Of a stretch of DNA of 16,588 bases, positions 1-5,715 are shown in pieces. Under the pieces are notes generated by a model. That model did not search any database. It was not told the DNA's origin and saw only the letters and a list, made by a program, of their open reading frames with translations. The stretch's first letter is position 1. Each line of letters starts with the position of its first letter. The position numbers were made by a program, and so were the translations under genes. The stretch lies in contig DJVQ01000022.1 of NCBI GenBank assembly GCA_002441265.1, positions 1-16,588 on the forward strand. Direction: 5' to 3'. The DNA comes from Syntrophaceae bacterium UBA6252 (GTDB lineage Bacteria; Desulfobacterota; Syntrophia; Syntrophales; UBA6807).

Positions 1-167
1 CGTTCGATGCCTTCCCTTGCGGAAACTTCGGATGTCCGCTGGTCAAGTTCATAAAGGCTTTCAGCAAGGGCCTTGACGGGTCCGATCCCCCATGTCAGGC
101 ACTCGCTGAGTCCGTCCGCCCCGGGATCCAGTTTTCCAAGATCGAGGGGATTCCATCTTTCAGCCAT
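1..167 (-). CDS. Partial hypothetical protein, N-terminal 55 residues
   Basis: An open frame begins at the ATG complementary to 165-167 and runs off the left edge without a stop. It starts MAERWNPLDLGKLDPGADGL and continues through a mixed hydrophobic and acidic helix-like stretch (VKALAESLYELDQRTSEV). A strong ribosome binding site (GGAAGGGAGGG) lies about nine bases upstream and decides the start. The stop of the preceding gene is only 20 bases away, so it belongs to the same leftward operon. I recognise no domain. Its place after small phage-type genes suggests a structural or packaging-associated phage protein, but that is position only. Confidence 0.6.
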   Translation of the reverse strand, partial: MAERWNPLDLGKLDPGADGLSECLTWGIGPVKALAESLYELDQRTSEVSAREGIE

Positions 168-187
168 GGTTCAAGCCCTCCCTTCCG

Positions 188-1024
188 TCATTTTTGGATG
201 GATGACGCCTGTTTCCGGCCTGAAATTTTCTTTTTTCTCCCAGGATAGGGGTTATGTATCCCCTTGAGGGAGAAGAGAGGAATTTGTTCCCATTTCACTT
301 GCACACGACCCCTTTCAAGGGATTCCCTTCCGGGAGACGGATCCGGGGCCTGGCCCTCGGGGGTGATCCCCGGGGTTATCCCCGGAATGTGGTTTTTTAC
401 TGTGGAAGAGGAATTTCTTTCACCGGGGGTAGGGTCAGATATGCCTCCGGGATTTTGTTTTCCTCCAGCTATTGTGGTGTGTGTTTCCAGAGCAGAAGAG
501 GGGGTGTTTCGTTGAAGGGATGGACTTCTCCCTTCCGGATTTTCCCCGTGATGATCCGACATGCCGTTTTCGGCTCTCAAATTTTTTATTTGTCCCCCGG
601 GAAGGGTAGGAGTAGGGGCAAGAGGAGATCGTTGAAAATTTCCGTTCGATCTACTCATAAACTGCCCTTTTCGGGGGTGTATGGATCGCATCCATTCCCC
701 ACTTCTTCCCCGTCTCCCTGTCAGATATGGATTCTTCCCCATCCGGTAAGGGTGACAAAAACAATTCTTCGTCTCGCAATCCCGGACAAAATCCGTGTAA
801 TCTCCCATGCACTGAAGGCAAAATTTCCGGATCGTCTTCACGGATGGCCTTCCCTTACCCAAACGGAAGGGGTGAAAGGGGCAGACGTGATATTTCGGAT
901 CGGTGGCATCACAGGCTTTCACGTCCTGAGAGCTCCCCCCGACGCAATGAAGACAGTAAGCACGGATCGTTTCCCCGGGGGTCAGCCTTTTGCCCGTCGT
1001 TTCCTGTTTTTCTTTAACCGCCAT
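188..1024 (-). CDS. Cys-rich protein with two tandem zinc-knuckle-like repeats and a long disordered tail
   Basis: The start is the ATG at 1024, preceded by GGAGG with an 8-base spacer. The open frame extends further upstream, but that part overlaps the next gene. The product is 278 residues. Residues 20-58 and 65-98 are two copies of one unit: IRAYCLHCVGG...C...C...HPFRLGKG and IRKFCLQCMGD...C...C.C.HPYRMGKN. The CxxC pair and following Cys residues (24, 27, 38, 48; 69, 72, 83, 88, 90) suggest a metal-binding fold, probably zinc. The remaining ~180 residues are rich in Ser, Pro, Gly and Arg, include an ITPGITPEG repeat, and look disordered. From memory, short proteins with this unit occur in deltaproteobacterial phage and plasmid regions without a known function. 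The role is unknown; DNA or RNA binding is a guess. Confidence 0.7.
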   Translation of the reverse strand: MAVKEKQETTGKRLTPGETIRAYCLHCVGGSSQDVKACDATDPKYHVCPFHPFRLGKGRPSVKTIRKFCLQCMGDYTDFVRDCETKNCFCHPYRMGKNPYLTGRRGRSGEWMRSIHPRKGQFMSRSNGNFQRSPLAPTPTLPGGQIKNLRAENGMSDHHGENPEGRSPSLQRNTPSSALETHTTIAGGKQNPGGISDPTPGERNSSSTVKNHIPGITPGITPEGQAPDPSPGRESLERGRVQVKWEQIPLFSLKGIHNPYPGRKKKISGRKQASSIQK

Positions 1025-1090
1025 TCTCCAAACCTCCGTGAACAATGGAAGCGGGAAACGCGACGGAATTCCCGCATGGCCGTTTAAACA

Positions 1091-1135
1091 TCCCCCCCGG
1101 GGGGAAAGGAGCCCGGGGATTGAACGGGTCCCCGG
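1091..1135. repeat. GC-rich palindromes in the intergenic gap
   Basis: The gap 1025-1160 separates two minus-strand genes. It holds a near-perfect C7/G6 palindrome at 1091-1105 and an inverted repeat CCGGGGA (1113-1119) / TCCCCGG (1129-1135). No T tract follows on the minus strand, so a rho-independent terminator is not supported. The structures might pause transcription or affect mRNA stability. Confidence 0.4.
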
Positions 1136-1160
1136 TTTATCGGCCCAGGGGGGATGATCT

Positions 1161-1697
1161 TCACCGCGGGATGATCCGTCCGACCAGGTTCCTGCTTGAA
1201 AGGTGCATCGGTCCAAAATGGACGAAGGCGCCCACTTCACGGGTAACGTCCATGAGGGCCTTCTCGAAGGCGATAACCTCGTCCCCGATCTCGTCAAGGC
1301 GTGTGCTGAAGGACTCCTGCTTTTCATTCCTGAAGGGGATGAGCACCATGTGAATCGCCTCTTTCAATTCCGCTTCGGCGGCCCTGGCCTCTTCATTCAG
1401 GGAGGGGATGATCTCGGTCTCGATTTCCTGGATCCACCGATCGAGGCTTTCCAGGGAAACGGAAAGATCCTTTTCCTCCCTGTGAAGGGCTTCGGGATCC
1501 TTCCCCTCAAGGATGGCCGCCTTCCTCCTGGCCCGGATCCTGTCCATCTGTTCCCTTTTCTCGCGCCGCTTCTCCGTGATATCCGCCCGTCTTGACAAGG
1601 CGTTCGACCTCTTTTCCCCGGCCTTTTTCAAATTCTTCAAAAGACCCTGGATCCCTTTGTCCTCGCTGATCTTCTGTCTCAATTCCTCAAGGTACAT
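1161..1697 (-). CDS. Coiled-coil protein of unknown function
   Basis: The product has 178 residues. The start ATG at 1697 has AGGAGAG at good spacing. The sequence is dominated by charged helical segments from about residue 3 to 60 (for example KKAGEKRSNALSRRADITEK) and about 70 to 155, with heptad-like spacing of Leu, Ile and Ala, so a long coiled coil is likely. There is no signal peptide, no transmembrane segment and no Cys cluster. The C-terminus (HLSSRNLVGRIIPR) looks structured. It follows the 1712-2002 gene by 14 bases, so the two are co-transcribed and probably translationally linked. Long coiled-coil proteins in phage early-to-late regions can be scaffolding, tape or nuclease-associated proteins; nothing here chooses between them. 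Confidence 0.75.
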   Translation of the reverse strand: MYLEELRQKISEDKGIQGLLKNLKKAGEKRSNALSRRADITEKRREKREQMDRIRARRKAAILEGKDPEALHREEKDLSVSLESLDRWIQEIETEIIPSLNEEARAAEAELKEAIHMVLIPFRNEKQESFSTRLDEIGDEVIAFEKALMDVTREVGAFVHFGPMHLSSRNLVGRIIPR

Positions 1698-1711
1698 GGA
1701 CTTCTCTCCTT

Positions 1712-2002
1712 TCAGTTCATCTTCCGGGACTCCGCCCGGGCCTGTTCGTGCATCTCCTGAAACTTTTCAAACGCCAGGGGAAGCTGGCTTTTCCCGCCGC
1801 TCGACGTCCGGTAAAGAAATTCCTTGTAGAGCGAAGGATAAAGCCGCCTCGCTTCCATAAGGGCCTTCTGCTTCGTCATGCCCTTTCCGTAAAAGCATCC
1901 CACGGCGACCTCGTAATACTCGTACTCGCCGCCCTGCTTCTTCCAGTTCTCGTAAAACTCCCGGATGGCCTGTTTCAAAAACTCGTTGTCCGTGTCGCTC
2001 AT
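1712..2002 (-). CDS. Small hypothetical phage-type protein
   Basis: The start is the ATG at 2002 (MSDTDNEFLKQAIREFYENW), backed by GAGGT with about nine bases spacing. An in-frame longer version would begin at 2086 with residues that look like translated intergenic GC palindromes, so I reject it. The protein is 96 residues, mostly helical and aromatic-rich (FYENWKKQGGEYEYYEVAVG), with no Cys cluster or membrane segment. The phrase MTKQKALMEARRLYPSLYKEF resembles a helix-turn-helix-like bundle but matches no family I can name. It is in the leftward operon just before the coiled-coil gene. Confidence 0.65.
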   Translation of the reverse strand: MSDTDNEFLKQAIREFYENWKKQGGEYEYYEVAVGCFYGKGMTKQKALMEARRLYPSLYKEFLYRTSSGGKSQLPLAFEKFQEMHEQARAESRKMN

Positions 2003-2031
2003 CGGTCCTACCTCATGGAAAATTTTTTTGT

Positions 2032-2068
2032 CCCCGGGGCCTTCTCCGAGGGAATGAAAGCCCCGGGG
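2032..2068. repeat. Inverted repeat upstream of the 1712-2002 gene
   Basis: CCCCGGGGC (2032-2040) and GCCCCGGGG (2060-2068) are exact inverted copies around a 19-base loop. On the minus strand the stem is followed by an A-rich stretch (ACAAAAAAATTTT) and then the ribosome binding site of the gene starting at 2002. A terminator would need a T tract, so this looks more like an mRNA stem in a leader. A second run of CCGGGG/CCCCGG motifs continues to about 2107. Confidence 0.5.
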
Positions 2069-2113
2069 AACCGGGGAAATAGGCACCGATAACCCCCGGT
2101 GCAGGGGAAACTC

Positions 2114-2467
2114 TCATTTCAGCCTTTTCGACAATACCCGGACCATCTCCGCGATATGAGGGTCTTGCTGGACTCCTCCGATCCGGATAAGCTCCTTCAT
2201 GGGTATTCCCTTCGCCTTGCTGATCTTGGCGAAGACGGCCCATGTGATGAGACCGGCAAACACCTTGATCTCTTCCAGGGGGGTCATGCCCCTGCTTGGA
2301 TTGTCGATGAGATCTCGCCATTCCTCGACTTCAACAGGATCAAACTGCCAATTGCCGTCGATTTTTTCCCCGGGACATCCTCGCCGCACCCACGAATCAA
2401 TCGTCTGCGGTGCAACGTCGAAATGCCTTGCCAATTCGGATCTATTCAGGGTTTCAAAATCAGGCAT
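2114..2467 (-). CDS. Terminase small-subunit-like (Nu1-type) winged-helix DNA-binding protein
   Basis: The product has 117 residues if the ATG at 2467 is used. AGGGGGTG lies upstream with a 9-base spacer, so I prefer it to an in-frame GTG four codons earlier. Residues 7-30 form a helix-turn-helix (LNRSELARHFDVAPQTIDSW) followed by VRRGCP, then a short wing (IDGNWQFDPVEVEEWRD). This is the usual look of the N-terminal domain of phage DNA-packaging Nu1 and related MerR-like winged helices. Residues 60-117 are helical and could mediate oligomerisation. Nu1 binds cos sites and brings the large subunit to DNA. No large subunit is visible here; it would be expected to the left. A plain regulatory winged-helix protein is the main alternative. 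Confidence 0.6.
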   Translation of the reverse strand: MPDFETLNRSELARHFDVAPQTIDSWVRRGCPGEKIDGNWQFDPVEVEEWRDLIDNPSRGMTPLEEIKVFAGLITWAVFAKISKAKGIPMKELIRIGGVQQDPHIAEMVRVLSKRLK

Positions 2468-2482
2468 TGTTGTTATCACCCC

Positions 2483-2770
2483 CTATTTTTGTTCTCTGTC
2501 TGGATGCAAATTGAGGTTCGAATCACCCGTGTCCCCCCCTTTCTGAGAAGGACCCGCATAAAAATTTTTTCCGCGCATTCTCTCCGCTACGCCGTTCCCC
2601 TTGGCCTCCGCCGCTCTCATGATGAGCCCGGCGAATTGAAGAAGCCGTCCGTTGGGGTGGTCGAATCTCAACAGGTGTCCGCCCGTTTTCGTTTGTTCAA
2701 TTGAAGAAGGGGTCACACGGCCTGGCCTATTTCCCTGGCCGCTTCCCTGTCTGTTTTCCTGGAGGGTCAT
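2483..2770 (-). CDS. Small hypothetical protein, Gly/Arg-rich
   Basis: This 95-residue frame starts at the ATG at 2770, which overlaps the stop of the preceding gene in an ATGA arrangement; GGAG lies nine bases upstream. The overlap and ribosome site support translation by coupling. The first 30 residues are polar and probably disordered (QENRQGSGQGNRPGRVTPSS). Residues 32-65 carry a hydrophobic core (HLLRFDHPNGRLLQFAGLIM). The tail is polar again. No domain is recognised. It precedes the Nu1-like gene by about 15 bases. Confidence 0.55.
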   Translation of the reverse strand: MTLQENRQGSGQGNRPGRVTPSSIEQTKTGGHLLRFDHPNGRLLQFAGLIMRAAEAKGNGVAERMRGKNFYAGPSQKGGDTGDSNLNLHPDREQK

Positions 2771-2967
2771 GTCTTCAATCTCCGGAAGGCCCTCACGGGC
2801 ATTTCATTTCTCACTTCGAGAAGAATCCAGCCGCGGTCATAGGCGGCCTGGAGGAGCGTGTCCCATTGGCCGGGATCCATCGTGATGATGTTCACGGGTG
2901 ACGTTCCCTGAAAGAGCCCGTTCCTGGCCTCATCGAGTGACATTTCATTCAAAACGGGTCGTTTCAT
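2767..2967 (-). CDS. Small hypothetical protein (66 residues)
   Basis: The start is taken as the ATG at 2967 (MKRPVLNEMSLDEARNGLFQ). AAGGGGAAG lies upstream with a somewhat long spacer. The frame is open upstream to 3078, but that extension is made of repeat-derived residues (TGTIRNKSGTQTGK). The protein is compact, with SPVNIITMDPGQWDTLLQAA followed by YDRGWILLEVRNEMPVRAF, which looks like a small alpha/beta fold. Its stop overlaps the start of the next gene (ATGA). Its own start overlaps the stop of the doubtful frame 2964-3713. Function unknown. Confidence 0.6.
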   Translation of the reverse strand: MKRPVLNEMSLDEARNGLFQGTSPVNIITMDPGQWDTLLQAAYDRGWILLEVRNEMPVRAFRRLKT

Positions 2968-3713
2968 GATTTCATCTTCCCCTTGACTCTTGATTTTTCC
3001 GGTTTGCGTTCCGCTTTTGTTCCGGATCGTTCCGGTTTGTTCCTGATCAAACCCGGACATGACAGCAAATGTCCGCATATGCCCGCCGATGTCTGCCGAT
3101 GTCCGGAAAGGTATTCCGGTTTCATTCCAGTTTTCCGGTCTAGGGTGGTTAGGGCGTTTAGGCCGGTTAAAACGGACTTAAACGACCTATTTAAGGCGCG
3201 TGTGCCGCTCTCAGGGTGGCTATCGATCAAGTAGCCGTCACGTAAGAAATCAGTTTGCAATGGTAGGTGACGATTCAATATTCCAGTGGCTACCGGTCTT
3301 TTTCGATGGTACCGGTCAAGTAGCCAACCCTTCTGAGAACGAATCAATTCATGAGGGGACCGGGAAGAGGACATGCCGGGGAAAGTGCGGGATTTGTCCG
3401 GGAGCGATCCGGTACAAGCCCCGGGCTTGTCCAGGGCTCGGGGGAGGCCCCGCGGAGCGATTGCCCATTTTGATTTCAGGGAATGTCTGTCAGTGCTTGC
3501 CCGGCCCGTTTCTGGAGGGATGAAAGGGCTCCGGGATCCTGAAGGGTTTCTCCCAGGTCTTTCCCCACAGAAAAGCCCCTCTTTGACAGAAAACTTGAAT
3601 TCTTTAATGATTTCAGAAGAAAAGAAAGAATTTGATCTATTGGAGGGAAATTCCGTCCGGACCCAGGTTCGGACCCACGTCACTTTCAGGACACTTTTTT
3701 TATCAAAAAGCAT
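2964..3713 (-). CDS. Doubtful 249-residue ORF across the repeat region
   Basis: For: an ATG at 3713 follows an excellent ribosome binding site (AGGGAGGGAG), the frame stays open for 249 codons, and its stop overlaps the next start as ATGA. Against: the translation is rich in Arg, Ser, Pro and Gly, has no recognisable fold, and the underlying DNA is packed with short phased repeats and inverted repeats that look like a cis-acting site. The last 30 residues are very basic (RNKPERSGTKAERKPEKS). It could be a fast-evolving DNA-binding protein, a broken gene, or a chance frame through an origin. I keep it at low confidence so that the interval is not left blank. Confidence 0.25.
   Translation of the reverse strand: MLFDKKSVLKVTWVRTWVRTEFPSNRSNSFFSSEIIKEFKFSVKEGLFCGERPGRNPSGSRSPFIPPETGRASTDRHSLKSKWAIAPRGLPRALDKPGACTGSLPDKSRTFPGMSSSRSPHELIRSQKGWLLDRYHRKRPVATGILNRHLPLQTDFLRDGYLIDSHPESGTRALNRSFKSVLTGLNALTTLDRKTGMKPEYLSGHRQTSAGICGHLLSCPGLIRNKPERSGTKAERKPEKSRVKGKMKS
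2996..3138. repeat. Short repeats phased at 10-11 bp
   Basis: GTTCC recurs at 3008, 3019, 3029 and 3039 (spacing 11, 10, 10), with a related TTTCC at 2996. An adjacent array places ATGTCCGC-like units exactly 10 bases apart at 3069, 3079, 3089 and 3099 (variants ATGCCCGC, ATGTCTGC, ATGTCCGG). Further TTCCGG/TTCCAG copies sit at 3114, 3125 and 3133. Spacing near one helical turn puts the units on one DNA face, as in operator or origin arrays. The repeats lie just upstream of the gene starting at 2967. Confidence 0.6.
3217..3325. repeat. Duplicated stem-loop unit (GTGGCTA ... TCAAGTAGCC)
   Basis: Two copies of an inverted repeat with the same arms are present: GTGGCTA at 3217-3223 with TCAAGTAGCC at 3227-3236, and GTGGCTA at 3287-3293 with TCAAGTAGCC at 3316-3325. 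GGCTA pairs with TAGCC in each. The second copy also has ACCGGT at 3292-3297 and 3311-3316, making a longer stem. GTCAC (3237-3241) and GTGAC (3267-3271) form another inverted pair between them. Such duplicated hairpins fit a replication or transfer origin, but that is not proven. Confidence 0.5.
3414..3430. repeat. 17-bp palindrome
   Basis: ACAAGCCC (3414-3421) and GGGCTTGT (3423-3430) are exact inverted copies around one base. The partly repeated phrase TTGTCC plus a G-rich stretch occurs at 3395 and 3427. The site lies in the gene-poor interval between the putative initiator gene and the packaging-side genes, and may bind a dimeric protein. Confidence 0.4.
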
Positions 3714-3745
3714 TTTCTCCCTCCCTATGGTAATACTTAAAAACT

Positions 3746-3967
3746 CTTCACTTTAGTGAAGTGGTAGGAATTTAAAACAGTGCAAAAGGCTTTTTCGCCG
3801 TATCTCGTTTCGTTTCAATTTGTTAGAGCCATTTTTTGCCTTTTCCATCACTTCACAAAAGTGGTACCCGGATTTTTCGTTTTCGGCCCAATCACTTCAC
3901 TTTTGTGAAGAAGTCCACTTCACTTTTGTGAAGAAGTATTTGTTTCGATCACTTCACTTTTGTGAAG
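3746..3967. repeat. Palindromic iterons CTTCAC-TTTT-GTGAAG, putative origin of replication
   Basis: The 16-base palindrome CTTCACTTTTGTGAAG occurs at 3895-3910, 3918-3933 and 3952-3967, with a variant (TTTA centre) at 3746-3761 and a decayed copy around 3848-3864 (TCACTTCACAAAAGTGG). The copy at 3952 extends to a perfect 10-base arm on each side (3948-3971). Two copies lie in the last codons of the putative initiator gene and the rest just past its stop. An AT-rich stretch follows at about 3590-3780. A winged-helix gene carrying binding sites in its own 3' end next to AT-rich DNA resembles origins of the lambda O type and plasmid iteron origins. An operator or partition site is an alternative. 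Confidence 0.55.
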
Positions 3968-4441
3968 TGATGGGCCTTGCTTTTTCTGAGTGTTTTTTCC
4001 CGAAGCCTTCATGTTCGATCGGATGTCGAATCCTTTCTTTGAGACTTTCTCCTTTGTGATCGCCTCAAACTCCGGGGTCCCGTATTTTCTCCAGCGATCG
4101 GAGAGGGTAAACCGGGAAAAGTCCCGTAAGTAAACTCCGCCTTGATGCTCAAGGTCGATGAATCCCACTTCCATAAGCTTTCGGATGTTGGTACTGAATT
4201 GAGTGTCTCCGATCCCAAGCACTTCATGGGCTTCCGAATAGGTGAAGGGAACGCCGTTGTTTATGAAGATCCGCCTCTTCTTTTTCCCCGTTCCTTCCGT
4301 GATCCATTCCCGTTTCTGAAGAAACCTGATCAGAGTCCGTATCTGTGAGGCCGACAATTTCGAGAAGGCTTTGGACTCAAACATTTCCCAGGGTAGGAAG
4401 ATGTCTCGGCGTAGGCGGAATTTTGTCTTGATGTCGCTCAT
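3920..4441 (-). CDS. Putative replication initiator, winged-helix protein
   Basis: The product has 173 residues from the ATG at 4441 (MSDIKTKFRLRRDIFLPWEM). The upstream GGGGGATC is a modest ribosome site. An in-frame GTG at 4489 lacks one. Residues 20-60 contain SKLSASQIRTLIRFLQKREW and a basic KKKRRIFINN stretch. Residues 66-118 look like a winged helix (FTYSEAHEVLGIGDTQFSTN, then IRKLMEVGFIDLEHQGG). The tail after residue 130 is basic and low in complexity, and its DNA contains two palindromic iterons. Similar winged-helix proteins of deltaproteobacterial plasmids and prophages are often annotated as replication proteins or hypothetical. The iterons in and behind the gene favour an initiator over a plain regulator. 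Confidence 0.55.
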   Translation of the reverse strand: MSDIKTKFRLRRDIFLPWEMFESKAFSKLSASQIRTLIRFLQKREWITEGTGKKKRRIFINNGVPFTYSEAHEVLGIGDTQFSTNIRKLMEVGFIDLEHQGGVYLRDFSRFTLSDRWRKYGTPEFEAITKEKVSKKGFDIRSNMKASGKNTQKKQGPSLHKSEVIETNTSSQK

Positions 4442-4536
4442 GAAAAGAAGATCCCCCGGATATTCCGCCGCATCGATCGAAGAAGCCACCCGCCGGGCTT
4501 CGCCTGATCATCCGTTGAACGGCTGACGGCTTAGAC

Positions 4537-4899
4537 TCAGGCGGCGCGGCCCTTGCGTGAAGCCCTTGGCCGGAACGAATCAACGATTTCGTCAATGTCG
4601 GACCGGGGCAAAGCGCCGGATCTTGGGGGCCTGGCCTTCTTCGCCGGGAACGGCTGGCATCCTTCAAGCTCTCCGGTCTCGTTCCCGTAGGTCTCATTGA
4701 CCCATCTGAAAACGTCGGCCGGACTAAAACGAAGGTACTTTCCGAGCCGGATCCGGGGAATCGTCCCCGGCCCCTTCAGCATGGTCTTCCTGTAAAGCCA
4801 ACTGCGCTTCACCTTGAGCCTTGCGGCCATTTCATCAATGTCGATCAGATGAGTTACGCCATCCCCGATCGTTCCGTTTGAATAGGGTTCCTGCGCCAT
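4537..4899 (-). CDS. Excisionase/AlpA-like helix-turn-helix protein
   Basis: The product has 120 residues. The ATG at 4899 has AGGAG nine bases upstream. Residues 16-70 match the MerR-like HTH_17 pattern of excisionases and AlpA regulators: LIDIDEMAARLKVKRSWLYR, then IPRIRLGKYLRFSPADVFRW. Proteins of this kind bind attachment-site DNA to promote excision, or activate the integrase promoter. Residues 75-120 are polar and basic with no clear fold. It sits 95 bases before the putative initiator and shares its direction. With no integrase nearby, excisionase and transcription regulator are equally possible. Confidence 0.7.
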   Translation of the reverse strand: MAQEPYSNGTIGDGVTHLIDIDEMAARLKVKRSWLYRKTMLKGPGTIPRIRLGKYLRFSPADVFRWVNETYGNETGELEGCQPFPAKKARPPRSGALPRSDIDEIVDSFRPRASRKGRAA

Positions 4900-5034
4900 G
4901 ATGCCTTTCTCCTTTCCCGCCTCTTCCTTGCCTCTTGCCTTCCTGCCATTGCCTCATTCTCAGAATGGGATCCGGGGGAATTCCCCAGGGGAAGCCTCGG
5001 GGCCTCCATGGATACCCCGGAGCGCACCGGAAGA

Positions 5035-5214
5035 TCAGGAATCCTTCTTCCCCGGTCCGGATCCGGATCCCCCGGCCCTGATTTCTTCCTTCAAGTCCTC
5101 CACCGTTTCCTCCAGGTGCCGGACATGCTGTTTCAGGGCGATGTTTTCCCTGAGAAGCGCGTCGTATTCCTTCCTGCAGGAATCAACGGTCCTGAATACG
5201 GTTTCAAGATTCAT
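5035..5214 (-). CDS. Small coiled-coil protein (59 residues)
   Basis: This short gene starts at the ATG complementary to 5212-5214, with GGAGG eight bases upstream, and ends at a TGA at 5035-5037. It reads MNLETVFRTVDSCRKEYDAL, then LRENIALKQHVRHLEETVED, then LKEEIRAGGSGSGPGKKDS. Residues 12-46 have clean heptads of Leu, Ile and Val with charged flanks, so a parallel coiled-coil dimer is likely. A Gly-Ser linker ends the protein. Its start lies inside the last codons of the 5204-5398 gene, an 11-base overlap that implies coupled translation. The function is unknown. Small coiled coils in phage early operons are often adaptor or anti-regulator proteins. Confidence 0.7.
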   Translation of the reverse strand: MNLETVFRTVDSCRKEYDALLRENIALKQHVRHLEETVEDLKEEIRAGGSGSGPGKKDS

Positions 5215-5398
5215 GTGAAATTCCTCCCTTTCGTTTCGCCTCGATGAGAAGGTTTTTCCTCTCGCAGTCCGCCGCGGCCATGACCACCTTGATCATGTCC
5301 AGCTTCCGGAAGCCGGGGAGAGTGTCCCGGGTGAGGATGTCCCCGATGTCCCGATGAGCTTTGAAGAGAATGTCGTGATCCCTGTGAAGATGACTCAT
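5204..5398 (-). CDS. Small hypothetical protein (64 residues)
   Basis: The start ATG at 5398 overlaps the stop of the preceding gene as ATGA, and GGAAGGA lies eight bases upstream. The sequence MSHLHRDHDILFKAHRDIGD, then ILTRDTLPGFRKLDMIKVVM, is predicted to be helical, with His and Asp near the N-terminus that might bind metal. The C-terminal ERKNLLIEAKRKGGISHES is basic. No family is recognised. Strong coupling with both neighbours shows it belongs to a translated operon. Confidence 0.65.
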   Translation of the reverse strand: MSHLHRDHDILFKAHRDIGDILTRDTLPGFRKLDMIKVVMAAADCERKNLLIEAKRKGGISHES

Positions 5399-5670
5399 GA
5401 GGGTGTTCCTTCCGCCTGTGCCTTTTCATGGTCTTCATGCCGGGGACGGATGATCCGGTATTCGTGGACTTCCCCATGGATTTTCCGCGCTACAAGATCG
5501 AAGCCCTGGATCCGGAGTTTCTTCCGGACATCCGAAATCCGGCCGGTGTACTTCAGGATCCCGAGCTCCCGGACGATTTCATGGTTGAGAATGGGTAAGA
5601 GTCGGAGCCTTTCCAGGAGTGAGTGATTCTGTGTCCCTCGCCTGAATGGATTTGAAATTGATTCTGCCAT
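5395..5670 (-). CDS. Phage winged helix-turn-helix protein (HTH_39-like)
   Basis: The product has 91 residues. The ATG at 5670 has AGGAG at good spacing. The order NHSLLERLRLLPILNHEIVR, ELGILKYTGRISDVRKKLRI and QGFDLVARKIHGEVHEYRII follows a winged helix: two helices, a recognition helix (ISDVRKKL) and a beta wing. Small phage proteins of this pattern (from memory, PF14090) have recognition helices reading close to RISDLR+L+..G+.I. Several early phage operons carry one, probably as a regulator. The stop overlaps the next start (ATGA). DNA targets are unknown. Confidence 0.7.
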   Translation of the reverse strand: MAESISNPFRRGTQNHSLLERLRLLPILNHEIVRELGILKYTGRISDVRKKLRIQGFDLVARKIHGEVHEYRIIRPRHEDHEKAQAEGTPS

Positions 5671-5715
5671 GGTCAGGTTCTCCTTTCCCCGGTTCCTTTT
5701 CCCCGGGGTCGCCGG

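Noticed and set aside
254..1087. Long plus-strand ORF of 277 residues
   Set aside because: It is antisense to the Cys-rich gene, whose duplicated motifs are clearly real. The plus-strand translation is low-complexity and has no fold-like pattern.
1025..1327. N-terminal extension of the Cys-rich protein
   Set aside because: It overlaps the coiled-coil gene on the same strand in another frame, and the ATG at 1024 has a far better ribosome binding site.
3140..3190. TTAGGG-like repeats resembling telomeres or a telomerase template
   Set aside because: Only a few irregular copies occur within a stretch of degenerate ~10-base repeats, in a clearly bacterial setting.
2996..3967. CRISPR array
   Set aside because: Repeats are too short and spacing is 10 bases or irregular. 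There are no spacers of constant length and no cas gene.
4442..4489. GTG start for the putative initiator
   Set aside because: There is no ribosome binding site before it; the ATG at 4441 gives a sensible N-terminus.
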